Below, piece after piece: positions 38,088 to 47,960 of a stretch of DNA of 64,000 nt. The position numbers and the translations under genes were made by a program. The notes under the pieces were generated by a model that saw nothing but the letters and a program-made list of their open reading frames with translations, did no database searches and was not told the origin of the DNA. This DNA is from Kuschelorhynchus macadamiae (Eukaryota; Arthropoda; Insecta; Coleoptera; Curculionidae): the NCBI GenBank assembly GCA_030620095.1, contig JAUTXW010005187.1:124001-188000 (forward strand), given 5' to 3'. The first letter of the stretch is position 1. Every line of letters begins with the position of its first letter.

Positions 38088-40453
38088 AAAAGCAGGGTAT
38101 CTCGCTTATTTTTAAAGATAGAACCTTGCGGTTTTCACGAACCTGAGCTAATTTTTTGTGCGTAAACAAAATTTTCATAGCCTTCTTCGTTTATGAGATA
38201 CAGGGCGAAATAGAAAATTTTGCATTTTGTATCGTATCTCGTATCTCGGTTATCCTTTAACTTAACGCAAAGAGAAAAATTACTGCTTATGCAGTTTTTT
38301 ACGCTAGATCCAGTGGCGTAATCATATTTTTCATTTGAGTTGTTATTTTTTTGATATGACCCAAAGTTGTGTTTTTTTAAATGGGACACCCTGTATATTT
38401 GTCCAGAAATTGATTTGTCCTTTTAAAAGCTTCTCAAAAATATATAATAGTATGGGTCTATTTTAATAAACAACAACAAAAATCCTAATTTTTATAATTA
38501 TCATCCCAAATTTTGCAGTAGGCCATGCAAAACAATGCTGCCTTTTATTTAAAGTCGTTAACAATATCTACATCCTAACAATAAATCAAAATAAATATGT
38601 AATTAAATCTATTTATCAAAATATGTTTTGATACTTTCGCACCAAAAAAGTACCACTACCTAGATTTATGTAACACAAGAACAAAACAGTAATAAATTAT
38701 TATGTAACAAGTCAAGTTCAGCAAAAATCAACTGTCGTATAAGAACTACAGTAACCAAGGAAATCAAAAGAACTGTTCAAACTGATTTCCATTTTGTTCT
38801 ATGCATGCTTCGCACAATTTTCGTAGTCGTTTTAGGGAATTAAGCAAAATAACGGGATGATTTTGTAAATAGCGAAAATTTTCTCTTATTGCATTTCCTA
38901 AATCTTGGACATTATCATAGTGGTCTTTGTAAATTCTATTTTCCAGATATCCATCCTCATAGAAAGAAATCTAAAATCGACAAATCTGGGGACCTAGGGG
39001 GCCATCTTATAGGTCCATTTGTTCCGATCCACTGATTGGCAAAATTATTGTCCAGAAATAATCTCGTCATTCCAGAATTGTGTGCAGGAGCCCCGTCCTG
39101 TTGAAAATAAATTTCGTTAATTTGCGCTAGAGGAACATCATCAAGTAATTCAGGTATAGCTGCCTCTAAAATTTCTATATAGCGATTGGCTGTTAGATTT
39201 CCCTCAAATATATAAAATTTTATATTACGTGTTCCTAATATGAAGCAGGACACATTTAGACCAAACCTGCCCTGCTGTCTTCTGGGAAATATTTGGTGTT
39301 GATTTTCCTGGGACCAGAATCTACTATTGTGCGTATTGAGTATACCAGAATTACTGAAATGTGCTTCGTCTGACCATATAACTTTCCTTTCAAAATCTCT
39401 AACCATATCGCATCTTTCTGGAAATTAATTGCAGAAGACTACCCGACGCTCTGCATCCCATGGCTGTAAGTGCTGCACGAGCCTAAATTTGTATGGGTGG
39501 TATTTGTGCTTTTTTAGAATTTCATACTCTAGTTTTTGGAATCCCTATGCTCTTTTCACTGGCCCTACAAGAGTTTGTAGCGTAAGCTTCTGCATTAGCC
39601 AAAACCGTAACTTCCTCAGCCTCCCGATTTTCTTTATTATATGTTTTCGTTCGAGGTTTGATAAATGATCCGTGATTAAGTAAATTCTTTTTTATCCGAT
39701 AAAAAGTGGATATATTAGGTTGCCTCCTTTCTGGATATCTAAATAAAAATTAAGCAATAGTATTTCAACATACCTAAAAATTAACTATTTACCTGTTAAA
39801 ATACATCTCAGAAGCCGCTTCAACATTTTCATTACTTAATATAAAACAAGCTAAAATATCGTACTTTTCATAATGTTCGAAAGTTTGGTTTTCTTCCATA
39901 ATAATACAAATATATTTTTACACAATAAATAAATACAAAAAACTAGCGCTATATTTTATATACGCGTACAAAATTGGGAAATGTCATTGGCATCGTTTTG
40001 CATGGCCTACTGCAAAATTTGGGATGATAATTATAAAAATTAGGATTTTTGTTGTTGTTTATTAAAATAGACCCATACTATTATATATTTTTGAGAAGCA
40101 TTTAAAAGGACACATCAATTTCTGGACAAATATACAGGGTGTCCCATTTAAAAAAACACAGCTTTGGGTCATATCTAAAAAATAACAACTCAAATGAAAA
40201 ATATGACTACGCCACTGGATCCAGCGTAAAAAACTGCATAAGCAGCAATTTTTCCCTTTGCGTTAAGTTGAAGGATAACCGAGATACGAGAGGGTCCCAA
40301 AATGCAAAATTTTCTGTTTCGCCCTGTATCTCATAAACGAAGAAGGCTACATGAGTTTCACAAAAAATTAGCTCAGGTTCGTGAAAACCGCAAGGTTCTA
40401 TCTTTAAAAATAAGCGAGATACCCTGCTTTTGCAACTAAATCCGGACACCCTG
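38088..40453 (-). mobile_element. Mariner-type element with about 450-bp inverted arms
   Basis: The left arm (38088 to about 38540) is the reverse complement of about 39985-40440. Examples are GCAGGGTATCTCGCTTA at 38091 against TAAGCGAGATACCCTGC at 40410, and TTTGCAGTAGGCCATGCAAA at 38510 against the same motif reversed near 40000. The right end is CCGGACACCCTGTA. Internal modules occur (CAGGGCG near 38200, ACACCCTGTAT near 38383). It encodes an intron-containing transposase pseudogene on the minus strand and is the source family of the scrambled copy at 28.2-30.4 kb. Confidence 0.8.
38764..39899 (-). pseudogene. Mariner-type transposase with a 54-bp intron, frameshifted
   Basis: Exon 1 runs from ATG 39899 (MEENQTFEHYEKYDILACF) to 39793. 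The intron 39739-39792 starts GTAAATAG and ends TTTATTTAG. Exon 2 resumes in frame as N-R-Y-P-E-R-R-Q-P, inside the HTH domain. Then GIPKTR (second HTH), a frameshifted stretch, and from 39406 MVRDFERKVIWSDEAHFSNSG (first Asp), IYFQQDGAPAHNSG (second) and PPRSPDLSILDFFL (third), with 36 residues between the last two Asp. After one more frameshift the C-terminus EQNGNQFEQFF ends at 38764. The intron position differs from those of the other two intron-bearing transposases. Confidence 0.8.
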
Positions 40454-40479
40454 TACTGTCTTTTCAAACATTTTAATTG

Positions 40480-41110
40480 AGCGCCATTTTATTTATTATT
40501 TTATATTCGATTCCTAACAACATTTTCCCAGTTTCTTTCTACCTATGCCACAATTGACTTTTGAGTATAATTTAAAATAAACTCAATAAGTAGTTTTTAC
40601 ATTGACGAATACCGCCATTTTGTTAAGTCGTATTGAACTCTTACTACTTTATCTCGTTTTCACATTTAAGTTTCCTGCAAAATATATTTTTACATAAAAT
40701 GTAAAAATATATAAAACCTGAGATGGCGCTTTTTTTAAGATTATAAAAATTTTTTTTTGGCCTCCATTTTGTTCGACTATTTGAATTAGTACCACAATTC
40801 TACTAGTTGACCCCCTTACGACAACTTGTTCTGGCACACCATTTGAACTCAATCCATTAAGAAAGTTTTTTCAGGCTGAATTTTTTAATATTTTATTAGG
40901 CCGCCATTTTGTTCCGCCATCTTGGATTCGCACCAGAATTTTCCAGGTTATTCCAAGATAATACTTTGATGGTTCTGCAAAATTTGAGACAAATAGTTTA
41001 TTAATAATAACGTTTTTAACATTTCACTAGGCTGCCATTTTGTTTTGCCATATTGGATTTTTACCAAAATGTTACTAGGTCATTACAATACTTCCCTCTC
41101 AAGAGGGGAG
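40480..41110. repeat. Degenerate tandem array, unit about 140 bp, with GCCATTTTGTT cores
   Basis: GCCATTTT or CCATTTTGTT occurs near 40484, 40610, 40758, 40900 and 41030. Each of the later copies is followed about 30 bp on by ACCA.AATT.T..AGGT-like sequence (ACCAGAATTTTCCAGG, ACCACAATTCTACTAG, ACCAAAATGTTACTAGG). The units are strongly diverged. The core resembles a YY1/Pho-type GCCAT site. Confidence 0.55.
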
Positions 41111-41179
41111 TAAGAAACGGCACAATAAAGTAGCAAACTAATTTCTCAAAAAAAGTCTGGAAGGGAAATATGTTCACTA

Positions 41180-41640
41180 TTTATTTTCCCCGTCATCATC
41201 TTCTCACTCGCACAAGTCACAGTCGTCGAGATCTTCGATGGGAGAGTCAAGAGTAGCAGTTTTAATAATTGGGCTCAGCCACAGTAAATCAGGGTCTTCT
41301 CGCCATTTGTCCGAACCTAGCTGAATAAGCAACTCTGAATAGTAGAGTTTATGTAATATTGCTACACTTAGCTCTGAAGATAAGTAGATTCGTTTTGATT
41401 TTTAACAACCATAGTGGCTTTCAGTTTCTTTGAGTTTACTTATAACATTTCTTACTTTCAACTTTTTTGGAAGAAACTTTCTAGATCTGGAATCACCTTC
41501 TCGAGTTTCTCTATATTCTGAGTTCTTTTTTGACTTATGCCTTATACTGTTACAAACCTAAACTAATCTCTAATTCTGCCTGAGATTAGCCATTTTGGTT
41601 ATATTTCTGATACTAAACATAAGAAATATTCTGCTTTTAG
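41180..41640 (-). pseudogene. Internally deleted fragment of a second unnamed insect repeat family
   Basis: The minus strand reads, in pieces, KKELRIYRETREGDSRSRKF, PKKLKVRNVISKLKETES and then YYSELLIQLGSDKWREDPDL and LWLSPIIKTATLDSPIEDL with an acidic end. The same gene occurs on the plus strand at 46.7-47.9 kb with an additional middle part. Here that middle part is missing. Function unknown; probably transposon-derived because it is multicopy and decayed. Confidence 0.5.
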
Positions 41641-41655
41641 TTTCTTATTTTTAGA

Positions 41656-41700
41656 TTTTCTGAAGACGGGGGTAGACTTTCCCCTGAAACGTTCAGAAAA
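41656..41700 (+). ncRNA. Hammerhead-like hairpin with a 9-bp outer stem
   Basis: TTTTCTGAA pairs perfectly with TTCAGAAAA. Inside lies CTGAAGA, a GGGG/CCCC stem and TGAAACG. This resembles the CTGANGA - helix II - GAAA order of PLE hammerheads, but the perfect outer stem overlaps the core, so another fold is equally possible. Confidence 0.35.
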
Positions 41701-42532
41701 CAGATATTTTGTAGTGTCGTTTCTCGGGTACCACACCCAGAACTTAAGATTGCCTACTAAACTTATCAGGTAATTATTTTGTTTTATGTTGTAATTGTAA
41801 GTGTGGAGGAAAAACCAAAAAATAGTTTTAAATAAATAAGTAAGTAAATGTTTACCATTCAAAGTCCAACTCCGATTTTTGGGGTTGTCAATAATTCATA
41901 CCCTTAATTATTAACTCAAAATTAATTAAATGCGTTTTCAAAATGTGGTACATTAAATTATTTCATTTACATAATTAACTCGCAAAAAAACAAATAAATG
42001 TTTAAATTATAGTTTGTGTTGATATATAGTTTTCACGTCCCTCAAAGTTGGAATTTGCTTCTAACTACCCATAAACAGGACATCAATCTCTCTTTTTTTG
42101 ACGAAAGGTTACAGACAATTTTTAAAATATATATATCACAAGTTAATTAAGCTAGCAATGGCAAATTAAGATATAGATCATCAAGCAATTTTTTATACAA
42201 ATTTATTGTTAGGTTTGTGGTGGTACATTTTCATAGCGTTTATTATATTTCAGTTTACTTAAAATAAAGTGATACATCAAAGTCGAAGATTGATCAAGCG
42301 TCATGAATTTTGCGGGTCTCATAAGGATCATGATTACCCTTTATAGAGAGTTATTGGGGCGGAAGAGGTTAAAGTGGGAAATCAGTTTTCTACATATTAA
42401 GGCAACACGCTCTTGTGTTTAGAAGGTGTGATAGCAAACGAACTGATACTAAATTGAAACTAGAGATAATGTATCTTATGTGATTCTAATTATGTGTTTA
42501 AAATAGTTCTTACCGCTACATGTTATTAAACG
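41701..42532. other. Gene-free flank, partner of a zipper copy
   Basis: No gene seen. 41985-42532 reappears in short blocks at 44700-45192, on the far side of the adjacent element. Confidence 0.45.
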
Positions 42533-42538
42533 ATATAT

Positions 42539-42601
<63 letters not shown>
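42533..42601. repeat. (TA)n with TATC variants, left flank of a mariner-type element
   Basis: A TA run with three ATC interruptions. The element arm begins at its end. Confidence 0.95.
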
Positions 42602-42606
<5 letters not shown>

Positions 42607-43207
42607 TGTCCCAAATTTGGCTTACATGCATTGCTATCTCGTGAACCGCTATAGCTACAGGGTGGGTTAAATTAGGAAAGTTTTAGAGAATTTTATTACA
42701 AATTTGATGACGTTTTGAAGTTTAGGATATCTTTTGTGGTTTTCAAGATAATTGGGAAAAATCAAAATGGTGCATTTTCAATTTTTGCCCGTAGCTTCTA
42801 AACGACTCGTATTATGGTTTTATGGTTTATACATTATTAGGGCACTTTTATTAGAGGAACATTATGCAGGTAAAACGAAGTTTCTAGCTTCAATTGTTTT
42901 TGAGATATTGGCATCAACTTTTTATTTTCTTACCGACGCCATATTGGATTATTGTATTTTTTGGAAAGATCTTTTCAAGAGCTTTCCAATGATGTATAAC
43001 AAGGTAAGATTATTATTTTTCTTGAGCTCTAAAAACCAAAATAATTGTTTTTTTTTAAGTAGGCTTTGATTACGCATGGCGGCCATAATGAAACAAAAGA
43101 ATGCCGCATGTCAACAATCATTTTGTGTTCCTGAATAGTACTTGTTATCATTTTCTCATTGTGCCGAGTTTTTACAAAGTTTATTTGAGTTTCTTATACT
43201 ATTTAAA

Positions 43208-43381
43208 ATGGAGGGTAATTATTCCAACGAAGAGAATTTGGATATGATAGAACTTTATTTTAAAGCAAATAGAAATACACAAGCAGCTGCGCGTTCATAC
43301 GAAGAACAATTTCCAGACCGACATCAACCAAGCCAAAGGCATTTCAGATTTCTAATTGTAAACTTGTTAGCTTATGGGTAA
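43208..43381 (+). pseudogene. Inverted duplicate of the transposase N-terminus within the left arm
   Basis: MEGNYSNEENLDMIELYFKA and on to NLLAYG is identical in sequence to the N-terminus of the minus-strand transposase at 44626. It ends at TAA where the arm homology stops. It is part of the inverted arm rather than a separate gene. Confidence 0.75.
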
Positions 43382-43523
43382 AAATATTAATTCAACCATC
43401 GATGTTTCAGATTTTCAACTAAGATATTATACTAACAGTGAATACCTAGTGACTAAAATGTAACTATCACACTATTGAAAATACCTAAACTAAATTTAAA
43501 TTAACACATAAAAAAAATATAAG

Positions 43524-44626
43524 TTACACCACATGCCTCCCTCCATTTTCCACATATTTTTGACATTTCTCCAATACCTTCCGTGTAACCCTTCTTAAGG
43601 TGTTCCTATTAATATTAGCAAAAACATCTCGGACTCTGTCTTCTAGCTCTCTGAGACTTTCTGGCGGAGAAAATTCGTAGACCTCATTTTTTGCGTATCC
43701 CCATAAATAAAAATCGGGAGGAGTAATATCCGGTGACCTTGCCGGCCAAGCAACAGGGCCATTATTAGCGATAATATTTTCCCCGAAAATATTTCTGAGG
43801 ACCGCCATCACCTCTCTGGTATCGTGAGCCGGACAGCCATCTTGTTGGAACCAAATATTTTGCAGGTCGTTTGGGGGAACAGAATTTATAACTTCTGGAA
43901 TAATTTGCTCCCGTAATAGTTGCAAATATCTGTTATCTATGAACGGCCCAATCAAACGGTTATCTAAAATACAAATTGTTATGAGTGATTTAAAGCAGAA
44001 GTGCATTGTTTGGAATTACCTATAATGCCACACCACACATTGAACCCAAATTTTGTTTGTAAACGTCTTTCTTCTAAATTATGAGGATTCTCGGTGCCCC
44101 AGTAATGAGTATTATGTTTATTGAAAATTCCACAGTTTGTAAATCGTGTTTCATCTGTCCAAAGTACTTTAGAATGAAAGTTGGGTATTTGCTGGCATTT
44201 GTTGATGAACCATTCACTAAACGTGATTCTTCTAGCAAAATAATTTACCTGAAGACCCTGTACAATAGTAGGTTTATAGGGATGAAAGTGAAGTTTTTTC
44301 CAGACTCGTTGGACGGTTGATTTGGGAATTGCCGTTTGTTCTTCAATCTTTCTTACTGAGGTTGTTGGGTTGTCCCTGACACTTTCTATTATAGCTGCGT
44401 TTCTTGCTTCATTATCTATTGAATAGGTCTTTGGTTTCGGTTTCAAAAAGACCCAAAAATAGGCTAACAGGTTAACAATTAGAAATCTGAAATGCCTTTG
44501 GCTTGGTTGATGTCGGTCTGGAAATTGTTCTTCGTATGAACGCGCAGCTGCTTGTGTATTTCTATTTGCTTTAAAATAAAGTTCTATCATATCCAAATTC
44601 TCTTCGTTGGAATAATTACCCTCCAT
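43524..44626 (-). CDS. Mariner-type transposase, 348 aa, one 56-bp intron, apparently intact
   Basis: Exon 1 44626-44020, intron 43964-44019 (GTAATTCC ... TATTTTAG), exon 2 43963-43524. Splicing restores G-I-I-D-N-R-L-I-G-P-F without frameshift; unspliced, the frame stops within the intron. Domains: DUF4817-like HTH (residues 1-57, FPDRHQPSQRHF), second HTH (EEQTAIPKSTVQRVWKKL), first catalytic Asp in VLWTDETRF, second in WFQQDGCPAH, third in ARSPDITPPDFYLWG with 36 residues between the last two, C-terminus YVENGGRHVV. Exon 2 is slightly short after GPF compared with relatives (roughly 6-8 residues), which could matter. ATG 44626 matches the starts of the other copies. The product would cut and paste its own element. 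Confidence 0.75.
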
Positions 44627-44699
44627 TTTAAGTAGTATAAGAAACTCAAATAAACTTTGTAAAAACTCGGCACAATGAGAAAATGATAACAAGTACTAT

Positions 44700-45192
44700 T
44701 CAAAAAAACAAATAAATGTTTAAATTATCTTTTGTGTTGATATATAGCCGCCATGCGTAATCAAAGCCTACTTAAAAAAAAAACAATTATTTTGGTTTTT
44801 ACGAAAGGTCAAGAAAATTTTTAAAATATATATACCTTGTTATACTATCAATGGCAAATTAAAAAGATCTTTCCAAAATACAAAATTTAATATGGCGTCG
44901 GTAAGAAAATAAAAAGTTGATTATATATCTCAAAAAAAGTGAACATCAAAGAAACTTCGTTTTACCTGCATGAATGTTCCTCTAATAAAAGTGCCATGAT
45001 TAATTTATAGAGACCATAAAACCATAATACGAAGTCGTTTAGAAGCTACGGGCAAAAATTGAAAACACGCTCTTGTGTTTAGAAGGTGTGAAAAACAACT
45101 GATACTAAATTGAAACGTCATCAAATTTGTAATAAAATTGATTCTAACTTATGTGTTTAAAATAGTATCTTATCGCTACATGTTATTAAACC
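44700..45192. repeat. Zipper mosaic of the element's right arm and the left flank
   Basis: Blocks of the reverse complement of 42740-43085 (GCCGCCATGCGTAATC, GGCGTCGGTAAGAAAATAAA) alternate with blocks of 41985-42532 (CAAATAAATGTTTAAATTAT, ACGCTCTTGTGTTTAGAAGG). In the end the sequence follows the flank alone (CGCTACATGTTATTAAAC). Probably a merged consensus of occupied and empty haplotypes. Confidence 0.65.

Positions 45193-45245
<53 letters not shown>
45193..45245. repeat. (TA)n, right flank
   Basis: About 26 TA units between the scrambled arm and a PLE relic. Confidence 0.95.
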
Positions 45246-45249
<4 letters not shown>

Positions 45250-46520
45250 ATTCGTAGTCCTGCACGGATGGAAAAATGTGATGTGTTTTCATTCCGGGTG
45301 TACATCCGTTCATCACTCTTGTTTTTATTAGTTTACCAAAAGTACACAAACGAAGGGTGCCCACCAGACCTATTGTTAGTGCTGTTAATTCGCCTTTACA
45401 AAAACTAGAAAAATACCTTGCAGGTTGTATCCTAGCATTTCCATCGACGAAGCATTTCCATCAACGAAGATTACTATGAACGAGGATTTTCGGCCCATAT
45501 AATACAACTGCCAGAGCATTGTCTTAAAAATACTTATTTCTCATTTAACGGGCTAATGTACAAATAATTAGACGGAGCTCCAGTGGGATCCTCACTATCA
45601 GCAGTGGTGGCCAATCTATTTATAATATAGTTCGAGAAAGAAGCTATTGAGAAAGCAAATCTGCAGCCCAAAAGAACGTAGATGACATATTTATCATATA
45701 GCAACACGGTAATACAGAACTTAACAACTTTCTAACTCACGTAAATTCAATACATCCTAAAATACAATTTAGGCTAGAGTTAGAGGAAAACAACAAACTC
45801 CCATTTTTAGACGTTCTGCTTACAAAATGCGACAATGAACACATTAAATATTTTCAGTTACAGAAACAACACATACTGACACATATTTGATTGCTGGATC
45901 ACACCACCATCCAGCACAAATTCAAGCTGTGGCAAATACCCTAATATCCAGATCCGTGCGATTAACTAATACACAGACCAGACATGATGAACTTAATATA
46001 ATATCTAGTGCTTTAAAGAAAAACGGTTACACAAAGCACGCCATAGATAAAGCCATTGATAAACAGGGTTCCCCAGCAAAACGCAAAAATTATGAACCCG
46101 GAAGACAACAAGTAGTCCTACCATATGTAAAAGGTACCACAGACCGTATTGGCAGGATTCTTAGAAAACACAATATACAAACAGTTCATAATACACAAAC
46201 AACCATAGGTAAACTTCTTGGAAATCCAAAAGAAAAATTGTAAAACCCCGGAGTATATAGCATCCCGTGCCAGGACTGTGAAAAGTTGTATGTTGGGCAA
46301 AGGAACAGACGAATATCAGCAAGAGAAGAAGAACATAAACTCAGCATCAGAAATAAACAAACAACTTCTGCCTTATTTTGACATCATCAGGAAACAGGCT
46401 ACAAAATAAACTTCGAAGGGTGTAAGGAGATTGCCAATATAGAGCACTAACGGTCCAGAATAAACCGAGAAGCCATAGAAATAAATAACACAATGGCAGA
46501 GGTCGTTAATATATATGATA
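45246..46520 (+). pseudogene. Penelope-like RT/GIY-YIG pseudogene (copy 2)
   Basis: In order and in changing frames: LPKVHKRRVPTRPIVSAVNS (RT start), DGAPVGSSLSAVVANLF (motif B), a degenerate motif C region, IHPKIQFRLELEENNKLPFL and DVLLTKC, AGSHHHPAQIQAVANTLISR, GRQQVVLPYVKGT and IGRILRKHNIQT, and a GIY-YIG start IPCQDCEKLYVGQ with RRISAREEEHKLSIRNK. The order RT then GIY-YIG is diagnostic of PLEs. Many stops and shifts. Same family as the copy split by piggyBac at 49.9-53.0 kb. Confidence 0.75.
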
Positions 46521-46631
46521 AAAAGCAGTGCCCTCAGAACAGACCCTTGTGGCACACCATGAGTTACTGCTCTAAGATCCGATTGATCACCATTGTCATA
46601 TACAACAGTCTGAACTCTATCGGCAAGATAC

Positions 46632-46641
46632 TATATATATA

Positions 46642-46699
<58 letters not shown>
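46632..46699. repeat. (TA)n microsatellite
   Basis: About 33 TA units, at the border between the PLE relic and the next repeat-family fragment. Confidence 0.95.
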
Positions 46700-46701
<2 letters not shown>

Positions 46702-47960
46702 CAGAATATTTCTTATGTTTAGAATTAGAAATATAACCAGAATGGCTATTCTCTGACAGAATTAGAGATTAGGTTTCTAGCAGTATAAGGCATTAATCAA
46801 AAAAGAGCTCAGAATATAGTGAAACAAATACCTGCTGGTTATAGGATTTCAGAAAATCGAAGAGGTGATTCTAGATTTAATAAGTTTTTTCCAAAATAAG
46901 TTGAAAGTAAGAAATTTTATAAGTAAACTCAGAGGAACTGAACTATGGTTGTCAAAAAACAATATTACATACAATCTACAACGATTCAGTATGTGAAGAC
47001 TATAAGGTGAATTATAAATATTTTAGCCGGATCTTCAACAAGGAATTCAATATCGGCTTTGTTAATCCAGCTAACGACGTGTGTAGCGTTTGTGTAAGAT
47101 ATAATAGGGAGATAGGATTGAAAAGTGACCAAAAAGAGAAATCTAAGATTTCCCAAGCTCCAATCCAAGCAGTTTTTCGGGTTCTTAAAAAAGTCCACCA
47201 AATTCTGTTTCCTGGTGCGTTTTAAGCGCAGCAACTTTCATTTTACGCCTTTTGTGTTACTGATCCATCCACCTACAACCCTGTCTTTTACACTTGGCTG
47301 GAACATCAAGCATCTCGAGATTGTATTGAAATTAGGTCTACTGTATTATATTCTTTAAGGCAGTTTTAATTCCCTTTAAATGTGTCAGATGTGCGGTTAT
47401 TTTTAGGTGTGTGAAGCTTAATTAAGTCACCTGAGCAGTATTATGAATTGTATTCTGTATTATCTACGGAATGGAAAATTTACAAAATCAAAGAGGAACT
47501 AAGTACTTAAAGTTCAGGGGATTTCAGAAACTAAACGTATAATAATCTCAGGCAAAAAATAGAAAGTACTCGTAAAAATAGAAAACTTCTACCGAAATAA
47601 CGATCCTGCTAAAAGCTATACTTCATTCCTAAAGAGAAGAGAGAGAAAACTAGTTTAGAGAAAGTTAGATTCTCAGAGGTTTAGCTGAGTCACGAAGTGA
47701 AGCAAAAAAATGGTTACTAGTTTGAATAAGTTGCTCATTCAGCTAGGTTCGGTTGGCGAGAAGACCCTGATTTACTGTGGCTGAGTTCGATTACTAAAAC
47801 TGGTACTCTTGATTCTCCCAACGAATACCTCTCTGAAGGCGACGATGGTGAACTTTTGTGCTAGTGTGAAGATAATAATGGGGGAATTAAATTGTAGAAA
47901 TATTTTCCTTATCCCAGATTTTTTTCAAAAAGGTTAGTTTGATACTTTAGAGGACCATTT
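46700..47960 (+). pseudogene. Longer fragment of the second unnamed insect repeat family
   Basis: In changing frames: ISENRRGDSRFNKFFPK, YKVNYKYFSRIFNKEFNIGF, VNPANDVCSVCVRYNREIGL (a C-x2-C motif), VLKKVHQILFPGAF, then QQLSFYAFCVTDPSTYNPVF and YTWLEHQASRDCIEI, LNVSDVRLF, TEWKIYKI, and near the end WREDPDLLWLS followed by KTGTLDSPNEYL. From memory of insect repeats, relatives have a middle D-x-CGGQN-type motif after the VRLF position; it is missing here. The family is multicopy and probably a transposon, but I cannot name it. Confidence 0.5.

Larger units (their letters stand above)
42602..45192 (-). mobile_element. Mariner-type element with about 775-bp arms that reach into the transposase gene
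   Basis: The left arm 42602-43377 is the reverse complement of 44453 onwards. The arms include the upstream region and the first 57 codons of the transposase, so an inverted copy of the gene's start (43208-43381) lies at the left. The right arm beyond about 44700 is broken into blocks mixed with the left flank sequence. An apparently intact transposase lies between. TA tracts flank both sides. Confidence 0.8.

Noticed and set aside
43979..44692. Start at MLSFSHCAEFLQ upstream of the transposase
   Set aside because: Homologous transposases start at MEGNYSNEE (44626); the upstream part is leader sequence in the inverted arm.
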